Assembly (NCBI GenBank): GCA_009602725.1 | Contig: WELB01000001.1 | Location: 200,015 to 264,014 of the forward strand | Source of the DNA: Spirogloea muscicola | Taxonomy: Eukaryota; Streptophyta; Zygnematophyceae; Spirogloeales; Spirogloeaceae | DNA: 64,000 nucleotides | Direction: 5' to 3' | Shown here: positions 42,273 to 53,074 of the stretch, in pieces | How positions within the stretch are numbered: position 1 is the first letter of the stretch | Layout of the letters: the number at the start of each line of letters is the position of its first letter | The notes under the pieces: model-generated | Databases searched by the model: none | Seen by the model: the letters and a program-made list of their open reading frames with translations, nothing else | What the model was told of the DNA's origin: nothing | Position numbers and translations under genes: made by a program

Positions 42273-43481
42273 TCGACTGCATTGCTTACATACAACCATT
42301 GTGGGCACTTTTTCTTGCCACTCAAAGATTTGGACATTTGATGGTCAATCTTTGACCTTACACAACAGGGCACCTGGCAGTGCAATCGTTTCTGTGTGTC
42401 TGGAGTTGTGGCAGCTCCTTGTCAACATCTTAGAATGGAGTGAGCTCATCCGCTAGCCCAAGCGCTGGCGGCTGCCTTTGCTCCTGCCAGTACTTGTGTC
42501 AGGTATCATACATTGCTCGTCTTAATTTGTTGAGAGCATGGCAAATAGTGTCATGATGATATTCCAAAGGAGGCGGCTGTTGTCAGAGACAGGAAGGTGA
42601 AAGGACTGAGGACTGAGGGGGGATGCAAGTCGAGGGACGACGTGAGGAAGAACAGAGGGGAAGAATGAGACAGCACTTGGGGTGATAGACAAAAGAGGGA
42701 GAGCTGGTAAGGTCTGGAAGAGGGATGGCGTGCAGGGAAAGCATCAAGGTGTTTGCCACTGTGGACATCATTCTGCTTATCTTTCTGCAATGGCCATAAG
42801 ATGGACAGAAGCTTTTGAACCTCACACATTGCACGATGAGGATCCTGGTAATGTCATGGTGCCCAGCTTCACATGTACTTCACTATGGAAGAAGGGGCAC
42901 ATGCACACCGACTTGAAGATCACATTAAGCACAATGCTAGTTGCTGTTCATGTAAAGAATGGCATCGCAAGCACCCCATTCAAGTGCAGTTCATTGTGAG
43001 CAAAGCATGTCAACTCATTGTGCATGCATTACTCCAGTGGTAGTTCTCACTTATGGCAGCAGTGCAGAACATGTAGAAGTCAGCAGTTATAGCTGCCGAA
43101 CCAATATTACTCATGCAGCAGCAGCAGCAGCAGCAGGAGGGGGCCAGGGCCCTGGGTATGTACGCATGAAGTGGCTGCCTATGCGTCGAGCGAGCCGTTA
43201 GGCAGAAGTTTACCCACTGCGAGCACAAAGTGGACCAAGGTGAGCAGTGCCGGAAAAGTTGGGGCTCCCAGGATAAAGATTGGGGGTACCTTTACGTGCT
43301 TTTGCGTCGCGGATATTTATTTTGGTCCTTTGACCCTTCCCACCCTTTTTGTGTTGAATGTAGAAACATGGTGAATCAGTGGGCTGGAATAATCAACCGT
43401 TCCGCTCGTCTTGCTGATGTGAGTCTCCCTATATAAGAGAGGCCCTGGCAAATTGCATAAAAGGCCCGAGCAATCTCGGCA
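42273..43481. other. No gene seen
   Basis: Holds a short (GCA)n run at 43115-43136. Open frames are short and overlap on both strands. Confidence 0.35.
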
Positions 43482-43666
43482 GCTCTGTGCGCGGCTAGTC
43501 GGCGCTGTGTGCGTGGCGGCTCTGTCTGCGGCTAGTCAGCGCTGTGTGCGTGGCGGCTCTGTGTGCGGCTAGGCAGCGCTGTGTGCGCGGCGGCTCTGTG
43601 TGCGGCTAGGCAGCGCTGTGTGCGCGGCGGCTCTGTGTGCGGCGAGGCGGATCTGTGTGCTGCAGG
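43482..43666 (+). repeat. 37-bp minisatellite, five units
   Basis: GCTCTG starts at 43482, 43519, 43556, 43593 and 43630, exactly 37 bp apart, with a GCGGCTAG...CGCTGTGTGCG core. The last unit is diverged. There are no spacers, so it is not a CRISPR-like array. Confidence 0.85.
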
Positions 43667-44212
43667 TGGAGCTGAGTGCTCATTGGCTCTGTGTGTCATC
43701 AGGCAAGTCTTTGTGGTATTCTGAATTCTGTGTGACTATGAGTGGATCTGCGTCTGTGGTGTGTCTGCATCTGCACAGAGACGAGGACGGTTTGCTGGTC
43801 CTCCTGGTAAGGGTAAACGTGCAATGGATCAGTCTGAGTGGAGACGACAAAAAGTAATGGCTGTAGGACGTGAAAGACAGGTACAGACTGCAGAACGTGA
43901 ACAGCAGGGACAGGCTGCTGAATGTGAAAGACGAGCAGGCTAGCAAGAAACCATTCATTTTCGACCTTGTCCATTCTCATTTGGGGCTGGCCTTTAGAGC
44001 TCACTTCTTCAACAGCCACCTGGAAGGTGACAAGCCAGCACCACCTGGGAAGCACGAATATGGCACTTGAGCTGAAGGACGGCTCGTCGCCAGTACCAGT
44101 AAACGGATGGGAAGAACGGTGTTTTCAAACGGGGGCGACGGCTGTGAAAGAAACGACGGCTGTGATCTGGCCGCGCTTTCTCTCTGTGAAAGAAAGGCCA
44201 GCCCAAAGAAAG
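43667..44212. other. No firm gene; possible mobile-element debris
   Basis: At 43761-43943 a short plus-strand frame reads RGRFAGPPGKGKRAMDQSE, then repeats of RERQVQTAEREQQGQAAECE. The Arg/Glu/Gln repeats vaguely recall N-termini of transposon proteins, but this is too weak to assign. A reversed hairpin core lies at about 43960-44005. Confidence 0.25.
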
Positions 44213-44430
44213 AAAGCGCGGCCAGATTGACTGGTGTGAAAGGGCTAGCCCAGAAACGGAGACACAAGTCCGGAGGGGCCGGAAGGCTGCAATTGGTGGC
44301 CCCCAGCATCAAGCGCAACTGCCAACGGCTAACGAGCTCAGAGGAAGCGCGGCCAGATTGACTTGAAATTTTACTTGATTGACTGGTGGCTGGGAAAGGC
44401 CAGCCCAAAGAAATGGACAAGGTCTCGGTC
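44213..44430 (+). repeat. Three partial copies of module A and the hairpin core
   Basis: Heads of module A at about 44213-44237 and 44344-44365, and a complete head plus core at about 44375-44430. The last supplies the first ~20 codons of the open frame that runs into the retrotransposon. Confidence 0.65.
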
Positions 44431-45800
44431 CCGGAAGGCCAAGTCACCTGGCGGGCACTTTCTTCGTAAGTCACCTGGCCAGCCAATCCTCAATGGCCGA
44501 GCTTTGGCTCTCACAGCCAGGTCTCCCTACTCGCATGGGCGGCCTTGGCTGCCGGTCGTTGGAGCAGACGGCGCAAGCAGCCTTCCTGGGCTGCTGGCAC
44601 CAGATCGCCTCCCTGCTCCCCATGCGCTTCCCTTGCCTCCACGACCCTGTACGCAATGTGGAGGAAGGCTCCTTCCCCTTCCAAGCGGATCTGAGGAGCA
44701 TCCGCGACTCAGCCATCAGCTCTTTCCCCTCTCTCCAACCCCTACTCACGCCATTCTCCACCCTCGCCCAAGCTTCTGATAGAGGGGCACAATCCAGACT
44801 GGTTACGGCAGTGGAAGACGAACGCCGCAGAAGGTTGAGGAGGCTGCCAGAGATTCAGAACAATCCGAGGAGCTTGGCAAGACTCACTTCTCTGGCCACA
44901 CCTGGTGCCACTGACTGGATCACCTCTCCCCCCGTCGCCAACGCCTTCAGCATCAGCTCCGAGGCCTTTCGGACATCGCTTCAACTCTTCCTCGGCCTCC
45001 CACCTAATTGCCTGATTGGGGTGCGCCAGTGCGAGTGCGGCTTCCGTGCAGAGGGTGCTGTGCTCGCCACTCACATGCTGAGATGCCCCACTGGACCAGA
45101 AGTGGTGGGCATTCACAACCTCCTTCGCGATGCCCTGGCGGGCTTGATGCGCGACGCCGGCTACCGTGCGGTCGTGGAAGTCAACAATATCATGCCTATC
45201 ACCACGGACGCCCAGGGACGTCATCATCGCCGCACACTTGACATTGTGGGCGTGCAACCTGGTGGAGGACCACGGGCCCTGGTCGACGTTGTTGTTACGG
45301 AGGCATATAAAGGCCCAGCATCAACACACATTGCTGGGCACGCAGTGGGCGGAGCAGAGCAAAGAAAACTGCGGCATTACTCCGATTACCCCCAATGCGA
45401 TCAACTCCTGCCAGCTGCAATCGACATCTTTGGCTGTCTGGGTCCTCGCTTCCACACTCTGCTTCAAAACATTGCCAATCTAGGCTACACTCGACGCGCA
45501 GATGTGTTTCCGGCTGAGATGGGCTTGCCAGCTGCATATCTGTCGCTCTTGCGACGTCGAGTTTCGGCCTGTTTGCAGCGTGCTCAGGCTAGTGCCTTGC
45601 ACCAGAAAGCTGGGCGAGCTCTAGTAGGTGGCAGAAGGGCTCCGTTCCTGGCATCTAGTATTCATGCATCGAGTAGTGACCTTTATGTTTTGACCCGTGG
45701 TTATTGAGCGGGTCAATCTGCTGTAGGTTATGTAGATTTTTAGATGTGCTTGCCTTTGTACCTGACCATTTGGCCTACATTTCTTTCTAATACACGATAT
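44431..45800 (+). mobile_element. Non-LTR retrotransposon, 5'-truncated: post-RT region, zinc knuckle, restriction-like endonuclease, 3' UTR
   Basis: The best-preserved copy, with an open frame to TGA at 45707. It begins in the segment after the reverse transcriptase (LPTRMGGLGCRSLEQTAQAA, AFLGCW), then about 180 residues of linker. A Cys/His knuckle (CECGFRAEGAVLATHMLRC) leads to a PD-(D/E)XK-like region: IHNLLRDALAGLMRDAGYR, RTLDIVGVQPGGGPRALVDV and VTEAYKG. The ORF ends SDLYVLTRGY. The arrangement resembles the restriction-like endonuclease ends of R2/NeSL/Dualen-type elements; the class is inference. The 3' UTR follows to about 45800. Stops are absent over 1.2 kb, so the copy is young, but it lacks any reverse transcriptase. 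Confidence 0.82.
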
Positions 45801-45824
45801 TTTCTCTCGCGAGGAGCCCACTCT

Positions 45825-46180
45825 CTGTTCATTCTTTTTCGGGCTGGTTTTTCCAGCCCCTATTCTCAATGGGCGAGCAATTTCTTTCTTCACTCGGACC
45901 CGCGCGCCTGTACAGATGATAGTAAGCTCATCCAAATGGGGCGAGGGGGTGTGAAAGAAAGAGAGAAGGCGCGCGGGGCGCATGAAATGAAATGGAGGCC
46001 AATTCACGCCGATACATTGTTCAGGCAGAGTCTAGGGCAAGTTAAACAGGGCAACATAATACGGAGACCTAAAGTAAACGAAAGAGAAAGGGCTCGCCCA
46101 TTGAGGATGGAGGAGATTTCCGTGTATTAGACACAAACATTGGAGATAGGGGCTGGACAAGCGAGCCAAGAGAAGAATGG
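45825..46180. repeat. Module B and retrotransposon 3' UTR pieces, nested
   Basis: A reversed module B start is at about 45825-45890. The retrotransposon 3' UTR in minus orientation is at about 45957-46080 (gagagaaggcgcgcgggg...gttcaggcagag). A second, interrupted module B lies at about 46085-46180. Confidence 0.6.
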
Positions 46181-46517
46181 AAGGCCAGCCCGACGAGAAC
46201 GGACAAGGCCCGAAGAAGGCCCGAAGGGGCCCAGCAAGCGCTGGAGATGGGACAGGCGAAGCGGAGGGGCGGCTGGCGTGGCTGGTGTCCGGTCAGCGCG
46301 GGTGTCCTGGCATCGGCGGCGCCTGGAATGGTGGCCTGCCCGCCGCGAGCATCCCGACTGCCCCGTCTCTCCCGCGCGCCGGCGCGGCGCTCAATCTTCG
46401 GCGCACTCACTCCGGCTCGCCTCCCGCTGCCGCCGACGGCGCGGCCGCCCCGTCCGCCGCCGTCTTCCTGGCTCTCGCCTCTGCGAGAGAGCGAGAGAGG
46501 CGGCGCATCGCTGCGAC

Positions 46518-49127
46518 ATGATTGCGCTGCCCGACTCTTTCCACCTGCGCCTGCGGGAACTCGACCGGGCTCGGCGGAGCGAGGACGAGGTCCTCAAGAA
46601 GATCAACAAGTTCCACCTCAAGCTGGTGGAAGTCGGTGAGTGCCGTATCACGGCGTGGTCCTGACTTGGCAGGCTATGCCGATGGCCTGGGTACTGAAGG
46701 CCCACATTGGATGGGCTGCACCAGCACTCAGAGACGCAATCTTGCTGCATTGAAGTGGATCACAGCGGCTCAGCTTAGATTGCCTGCAATTCATGTCTTT
46801 CTTATCTTGTGACGCCCATCTCTCAGTCCACCATATGTTCTCATAGCCGTACATATTGATGTACTCGCAAACAGCTACAGAGAAGGCTGAGAAGTATACT
46901 GAGAAGCTCTGGGAGAAGCTAAGGACGTTTTACACTGATGCGAAGCAGCTTGCAGAGTCCGAAGAAAGGTAGACCAAATCTACTGTGTTTGCAGTGCCTC
47001 AGACAATGTCTGCACGTGTGCATGATGTGCCTAAGGTGGATGATACGAATGCTCTCTGAAGATGCACTTAACAGGCAGCAAATTTGTGCCCACCTGCGAT
47101 CCCTACCTGTGCATAACTGGGACCACTGAATGTCGCGGCCTCTCATTGTGCAGTGCTTTCCAGCATTGCATTAAAGAGGTGGAGGCATTGAATTCGCCGA
47201 ATCACCAATCTGCACAGCGGAGAAAGTCAGGCAAGGCTGATTCACATGACACCCCTTCACATTCATATACCTCGTGTCATTTGAGATAGCCCCTCTGCAT
47301 GAGTGCTACTGATTCAAGCCCATAGCATCTGCAAATGCGATGCAGTGCACGTGCTTATCTGACATATGGTCCCTTTCTGGATGGCATGGGCCCCTGTCTC
47401 CAGCAGGCACAGAGGCAGAATTGAACGACCACAAGCGCAAAAAGGTCAGGACTGAGAGTCTCGGAGTATCCAATCGGGCTGGCACATTCCTGTCGTCAGC
47501 CCATCCACCAGCTTCGCTTGACCACAGTATCTCTATTGGTGATCAGGTATTACCTTATACTTGCATATGTTGTTTTCACCACTGACGTCACGTACATTTT
47601 GCTTCCTTTTTGATACAGTCGCTTCGCTAGCTTTCTAGCGATGACTCGAATTGTCTGGCAGCACTAATATTGACGTGTTCTGCTTTTGCCAAAGGCGCGC
47701 AAACAGATACATATTTTTTTTGATCAATCTTAAGCTTCTGGTGATCTGACATCAAAATTGGCTGCAGTTGATGTGATCGTGGATCATTCCTGTCGCAGGT
47801 CGCTGCTCGACGGTCTCCAGACGATGCTGAAAAGGACGACTGGATTGTGGTCAAGGTTACTCGCTTTGACCGTGAGAATAACAGGTGTGACACCTCTGTG
47901 AAACACTCAATGAGACATCGCTTTGTGACCCTTTCAAGTCAGGGACGAATATCTGGGAACGCCTTGAGAGTCAGATATTCTTTAGTGGATAGAGCCCATG
48001 TTATTCTGAGCAGGCATATGGTTCATGATCTTTCTCTATACTGCAACATTTGGAGAGAAGAGTCGTACTAATTATGCATCTTACATTGTCATGTAGGTAT
48101 GAGGTAATAGATGAGGAGCCTGGCGATGATGATGAGAGCAGTCAGAGGTGTGTTTGTGAGCTATCATGCAATGTCACCCAATTACGAGACGGTGCTGCAA
48201 ATTAGTAGCATACACATCCTAGGCATGCTGCTTTCTTGTCCTCGCATAGTGTACAGTCATCTGTTTCAGTGGCCCCTGATGCTGTTGCAGCAGATTATGA
48301 TGTGGTGCTGAAGTTGGTGTGGCAGCAGAAAGTACAGGTTACCTACTTCCTGCATCATTCCTCTTCCCAAGAGGCCAGAACTCATAAGTATATCAATGTT
48401 CCCACCTGGAAGCCAAGTGCTGGCGGTCTACCCGGGCACTACTGCTCTTTATAGAGCTCGAGTTGCGGGACCACCTAGGAAGGTCAGCTAGCTGCTACCG
48501 TCAGTGTGCTGACCTTGTGTTCACATCTTCCATATAAGCAGCAGCTAAAGCTCGCCCAATATTAGAAATTTCCAACCCACCTTTGAAGTATGACCTGTAA
48601 GGCTCGTCCACTGTCTCTGAGTGCTTGTCATGGCATGGTAAATGATCAACAAATACCTGCAAAGACTAATATTGATCCACTCGGTTTTTCACGTGTGTGC
48701 ACTACAAACTTCTCCAAATCTCGTGCCGATTGCAGCGGAAGTCTGATGAGTAAGTCATGCTCTCTAGGGCAGGCCTGCATAATCAATGCATGCAAGTCTG
48801 ATGGGGTTGATCCTTGCATTGGTTACACGGGCTATTATGGAGGTTGAAAAGGGAGTATGAGCTGTCTGCTCCCAGTCTTGATAAAAACTTGGTGCCAGAG
48901 TATGTTTCTCAGAAATTTTCGATCTTGTATTGGTTATCATTGCGTTGAGATTGTTGTCTTCGGTCCATATCACTAATTTAACAACCTGGATGATGTGCTG
49001 CTGCATTAGTTACTTGCTGGAGTTTGATGACGACGAAGAGGAAGGATTGGATGGCGTACCATGCATGCCGCAAAGACAGGTGCCATACAACCATGTCGTG
49101 CAGCTACCTGACGGTCATCGGCAATGA
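46518..49127 (+). CDS. SGF29: SGF29-type SAGA-associated factor with tandem Tudor domain
   Basis: Nine exons, 46518-46635, 46875-46968, 47154-47230, 47407-47546, 47799-47884, 48097-48147, 48329-48482, 48736-48749 and 49010-49127, close for 283 residues, near the size of animal SGF29. The N-terminal part is a charged coiled-coil (LRELDRARRSEDEVLKKINK; TEKAEKYTEKLWEKLRTFY). The C-terminal SGF29 Tudor region reads VAARRS, DWIVVKVTRFDRENNRYEV, IIPLPKRPEL, QVLAVYPGTTALYRARV, YLLEFDDDEEEG and ends HVVQLPDGHRQ. The family reads H3K4me2/3 and recruits SAGA for histone H3 acetylation in the nucleus. Exon 8 is only 14 nt. Intron 3 appears to use a GC donor (TCAG/GCAAGG). Confidence 0.93.
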
Positions 49128-50439
49128 TGCCGTTTGTACAGTGAAGACTCATTCAACGGAGGCGACAGGATACAGCATCATGTCTGTGACTTCTTCGCCC
49201 AGTCAATTAGTTAGACGGCGGCCATTGCTGCTTCTCCAAATCAGATTCATTACCAACTACTTATGCAGTTGGCCTATTCTTAGTCGACAGCTTGCTCACA
49301 GCATTTTGCAGATGGAATAGGCGTGATGCCTCAGACCTGCAGCATCCCTCTTGTTGCAAGCTTCCTGAGCTTAGCACTACCGTAAAGGTCTTGCTAGGCT
49401 GCCTTACTTTGAGGCCGGCTTGCAGATGCTTTCTCTGCACCTGTGCGCCGAGGTTTCAAGGATGGTGTGCTTTCAGTTCCCTTGGCAAAATAGCCCGTTG
49501 CATACTGCAAGCCCATCAAAAGTCCAAGGAACTCTTGCAGCTTTACTTTGTTGGCAGCAAGATTGACAATGGAGCAGCATTTGCTGATGACGCACGAGAT
49601 GAGATCTCTGGCCTTGCCAATGCAACCGCCAATGCTGCCTTAAGTCATGCCAATCATTGGAAAGGTACAGCAATGAAGTTGATGCAACAAAAGGTGCCAG
49701 GTTGTGCTGCAGTAGAACGTCACAAATGACTAGCAATTGAGCAATCAATAAGTAACGCAGTGAGTCCGCAATTGGTACTGGCTGCACATCAAGGAAGGAC
49801 GAAGGCATATGGACTATTAATGACTACTTCACGTTTGTGCCGTTGCAAGAAAGTCTCTGTTGACCTGACAGCATCACGAGCATAGTGGCTGGCACGGCGC
49901 CAACACTTGTGATTGGAGCTCATACTGCATGCCATTAGAAGACGATAAGTGGTGGTGGCCAGGTGCACGCAAGCTGCCTTTGCCAACTGCTAGTCCGCAG
50001 TCAATTTGAGACCTTCAGCTCATATGTGCTCCTTCATGGGCAACATGCTCGGTAAGCTGCAGCTGCGGGGTATAAGCACGTTGCTCAGGATGGTTACCTG
50101 TGTTGTCGCGGTCCTGGTTGCAAAGCAGATGAAGGACCCACACAAAATATCACACAACAAATCTTGACCCATCACATTCGTCTCAGCTACCGTTGCAACC
50201 AGGGTCAAGATTTCTTGTGTGATATTTTGTGTGGGTCCTTCATCTGGGACCCTCATCCTCCAGATATACTCAAGCGTGCTGTACCCTGGCGTGGTGCTTC
50301 ATATCATGCCATGAAAGTTGGGGCCTCCATGACACGTTCGCTGCTACGCTCAGCAGATACTTATGCAGCTGCAGCCTCTGCCAAGAGGAGCACAGATAAC
50401 GACCCGGCATCCAAGAGCCTTGTGCCCAGAATTTAACGC
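49128..50439 (+). other. Unresolved stretch, possibly containing an unknown plus-strand gene
   Basis: Protein-like pieces are DDARDEISGLANATANAALS with a GTACAG donor near 49662, and a terminal frame at about 50202-50436 (GQDFLCDILCGSFIWDPHPP, then MKVGASMTRSLLRSADTYAA, ending KSLVPRI-stop). I could not join them into a model or assign a family. The inverted repeat at 50126-50246 lies within it. Confidence 0.25.
50126..50246. repeat. 45-bp near-perfect inverted repeat, 31-nt loop
   Basis: Arm 50126-50170 (cagatgaaggaccc...atcttgaccc) is the reverse complement of 50202-50246 with one mismatch. The right arm reads GQDFLCDILCGSFI on the plus strand, so the left arm looks like an inverted duplicate of it. 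Confidence 0.9.
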
Positions 50440-51193
50440 CAGATATGATGACAGCTAGCGTCCTTCAAGAGCCCCTTTGACAATGTCTCGTCGACAATTT
50501 GAGGCCCTCACTTTCTCAACCACAAGCTAGGTAGACCGTACACCAAGGCCTTACACCTGAAGCTCACAGTGATCCACACGTCCTCTTCCGCCAGCTTGCA
50601 CAGTGCAAGTGGGGCCACTTGCTGGCACCTTGAAGTGAGCTGAAAAGCACCACGACACTTAAGTGGAGATACAGTGGCTCAAATGTAACACTTTGTCTTG
50701 ATGCTGAGCAGTGCTGCTAATTTATCCAGCTTAATAAGCATGGCATTGTCTGTGAATCTGGCCTGCCGGTTCAGTGGTCCGATGTGGCTTTCCACCCAGC
50801 ACTTATGTTTGCACAAACAAATACATTATGAACGCACAACAAGGAGCTGCCCCCCAGTGATTGGGAGATGTCACTGCCCGCTCACATAGTCGTCTGCAAT
50901 TTGGTGAGCAGTGCACCCTGTTGATCTGATAGACTGCATGAGCCTGTCAACCTGTCTCTGAAACTGCCCCCCAAACCCCTGGAACTCAAGTTTGACAGGC
51001 GCAGCAGCATCTGCTGATAAAGGACCACAGGGCTGCCCTGAGCTCGATGCAGACGCCCCCAGATGATATGCAATGTTATTGTACAACAGGGTAGTCTAGA
51101 AGCTCAGGCTGCCAAGACGTACTTGGCATGCTTCGTACTGACCAGTGTCAAAAAGTACAGACCTGAGCAGCAGTACCCTGCTCAAGAAAGCGG
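50440..51193. other. No firm gene; one minus-strand frame of interest
   Basis: A 71-codon minus-strand frame at 50871-51086 is protein-like (LEFQGFGGQFQRQVDRLMQS, then GCTAHQIADDYVSGQ-stop) and lies just downstream of the peroxiredoxin stop. It may be a last exon of something not found, or chance. Confidence 0.25.
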
Positions 51194-52990
51194 TCAAGAA
51201 GCTGCAGCAGCCTGTTGGCTATGCACACTATGGAAGTAGTCTTTGCTGAGTTTTGGGTCAGGCTTCATTGTCCTCTCTCCTGGCTGCCACCCAGCTGGAC
51301 AAACTTCCTCTGGGTTCTCCTGCATCATTGAGTTGGATAGTGAGCACGCATACAGCAGCCCAGCTTACGGTGCTGTTCAACACTGGCTAAGGTAGCATTA
51401 TCTAATCACTCTTGCTGGAAAAGCACATGATGCCAAAAGTGGTGGCTTGGTCACTCTAGACACTCAGAGGTGTATGTGTTTCGTGCTTAGAGGATGCTAT
51501 TGACATACTCGTTGTCACAACCCTCAGGACGTCCAGGTTATACTGAAGATGTTTGCATTACCTGGACATAAGTGATGGCCTGTAATATCCGCAGAGTTTC
51601 ATTCACGCTCCTCCCCATGGACAAGTTGTTGATGGTGGAGTGCTGTATGACGCCTTCAGGGTCGATGATGAAGGTGCCTCTCAAGGCAATCCCCTGGTCC
51701 GGAAGGAGCACGCCATACGAGCGCGAGATGCTCTTGGTCAGGTCAGACACCAGTGGATATCTGAGGTCCCCAACTCCTCCCTCCGACCTCTTTGTCAAGG
51801 TCCACTGAAGGTGCGAGAACTGGAAGAAGGAGAACAGGACCCTAGATGAGGACCTCTTTGCCACATGAAAGTGCCTTGAGACTGCGAAGAGCAATGAAGA
51901 AGCACGACAATATTGTTCAGAGCGGCTGCAAGTCGTCATACTGTTTCAGGTTCAGACCACCTTTCAGACCACATTAAGAGATCTGAAAAGTGCTGAATCA
52001 GCTCCTGTGAGCTCAGAAAACGAGGAGCAGAAGGAAAATGGAGCCGCAGCACAGAGCCACGTAGATGAAGCAGAGACCTTGCTGGATGCCTACAATGACA
52101 TCATCATCCCAATGAGCAGCCTTGAAAGGCTAGAGAGGCTGGAGGATAGCTGATGTTGGTTTGTGTTTGAATCTTGACCAGAGTGTCTTGACCAGAATGA
52201 CAAGTCAATCCAACAGGAGCCAACTCCAGCTGAAGTCTGGAGCTGGTACGAAATGTAAACACAGGCTGACGGAGCACAAGGGCAAAGAGGGGTTGCAATT
52301 GGAGTGGCTTCGCGCGGTGCTAACCACGCTGTCGACGCTGACGCCCAAGAGCTCCGCATTGTGGTCCGCAAAGTCCTGGTGACGGTCACTGAACGCCGTA
52401 ATCTCTGCAAGCCAGACAGACCCAGTTCCGCTCCCCAACACAGTCAGCTGGCTAGGCACGCCTTGCCAGACGGACCCCACTTGTGGCCACTCTTGCTTGC
52501 AAGCTCCTGTGGTCGGGCGAGGAGAAATTGCCAAGTCCAGCAGCTCCAACACCACAGCTCAGCTGGCCGGCAAAGACAGGCCGACTGCGGGCCCACGGAC
52601 CTCCCAAAGGTGGGGCCGACGAGGCAGACGACGGCGCAGAGGAGGGGGCTAACGACGGGAGCTGGTCTCGACGCAAGTATCAGCACCCCGGTGCAGAGAC
52701 CAAAGCAGGCGAATTTTTGTTGGCGCTAAGGTGGCGGCCACAAGGTGCGGGAGGAGCCAGCAGCAGCGGCGGCGGCGACGGCGCGGGGGGAGGCCTCACC
52801 GGTGGGGCAGACGAAGGTGAAGTCGAGCGGGTAGAAGAAGAGGACGACGTACTTGCGCGCCGCCTGGAAGTCCGACAGCCGCAGGCGCACCACCGCGCCG
52901 CCCGCCACCGCCTCCGCCTCGAAGTCCGGCGCCTTGCCACCCACCAGCGGCGGCGCCGCCGCCGCCGCGGGTGCGGGTGGCGCCTCGGCA

Positions 52991-53023
<33 letters not shown>

Positions 53024-53052
53024 ACGGCGAGGACCCAGAGAGCGGCTGCCAT
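51194..53052 (-). CDS. Typical 2-Cys peroxiredoxin with N-terminal signal or transit sequence
   Basis: Exons 52800-53052, 52325-52404, 51562-51819 and 51194-51319 close for 238 residues. The peroxidatic Cys is C82 in [20 protein letters not shown] and the resolving Cys is C204 in [18 protein letters not shown] (125-128) and the C-terminal YF (225-226) correspond to the GGLG/YF features linked to sensitivity to over-oxidation. The protein reduces H2O2 and alkyl peroxides using thioredoxin. Residues 1-35 are hydrophobic and Ala-rich ([20 protein letters not shown]), so it is either secreted/ER (PRDX4-like) or plastid-targeted; the hydrophobic core favours a signal peptide. The ATG at 53052 is chosen because it abuts a retrotransposon target duplication upstream and gives the only in-frame Met before the domain. 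Confidence 0.92.
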
Positions 53053-53074
53053 AGCTGGGAGGGCGGGGGAAGAG
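53053..53074. repeat. Target-site duplication, 3' copy (22 bp)
   Basis: agctgggagggcgggggaag plus ag, identical to 54211-54232. It lies immediately upstream of the peroxiredoxin ATG (minus strand). Confidence 0.9.

Noticed and set aside
43482-43666. Regular 37-bp repeats resembling a CRISPR array
   Set aside because: Units are head-to-tail without spacers in a eukaryotic genome; a minisatellite.
43761-43943. Possible N-terminus of a Helitron-type protein
   Set aside because: Only low-complexity Arg/Glu/Gln repeats; no Rep or helicase motif nearby.
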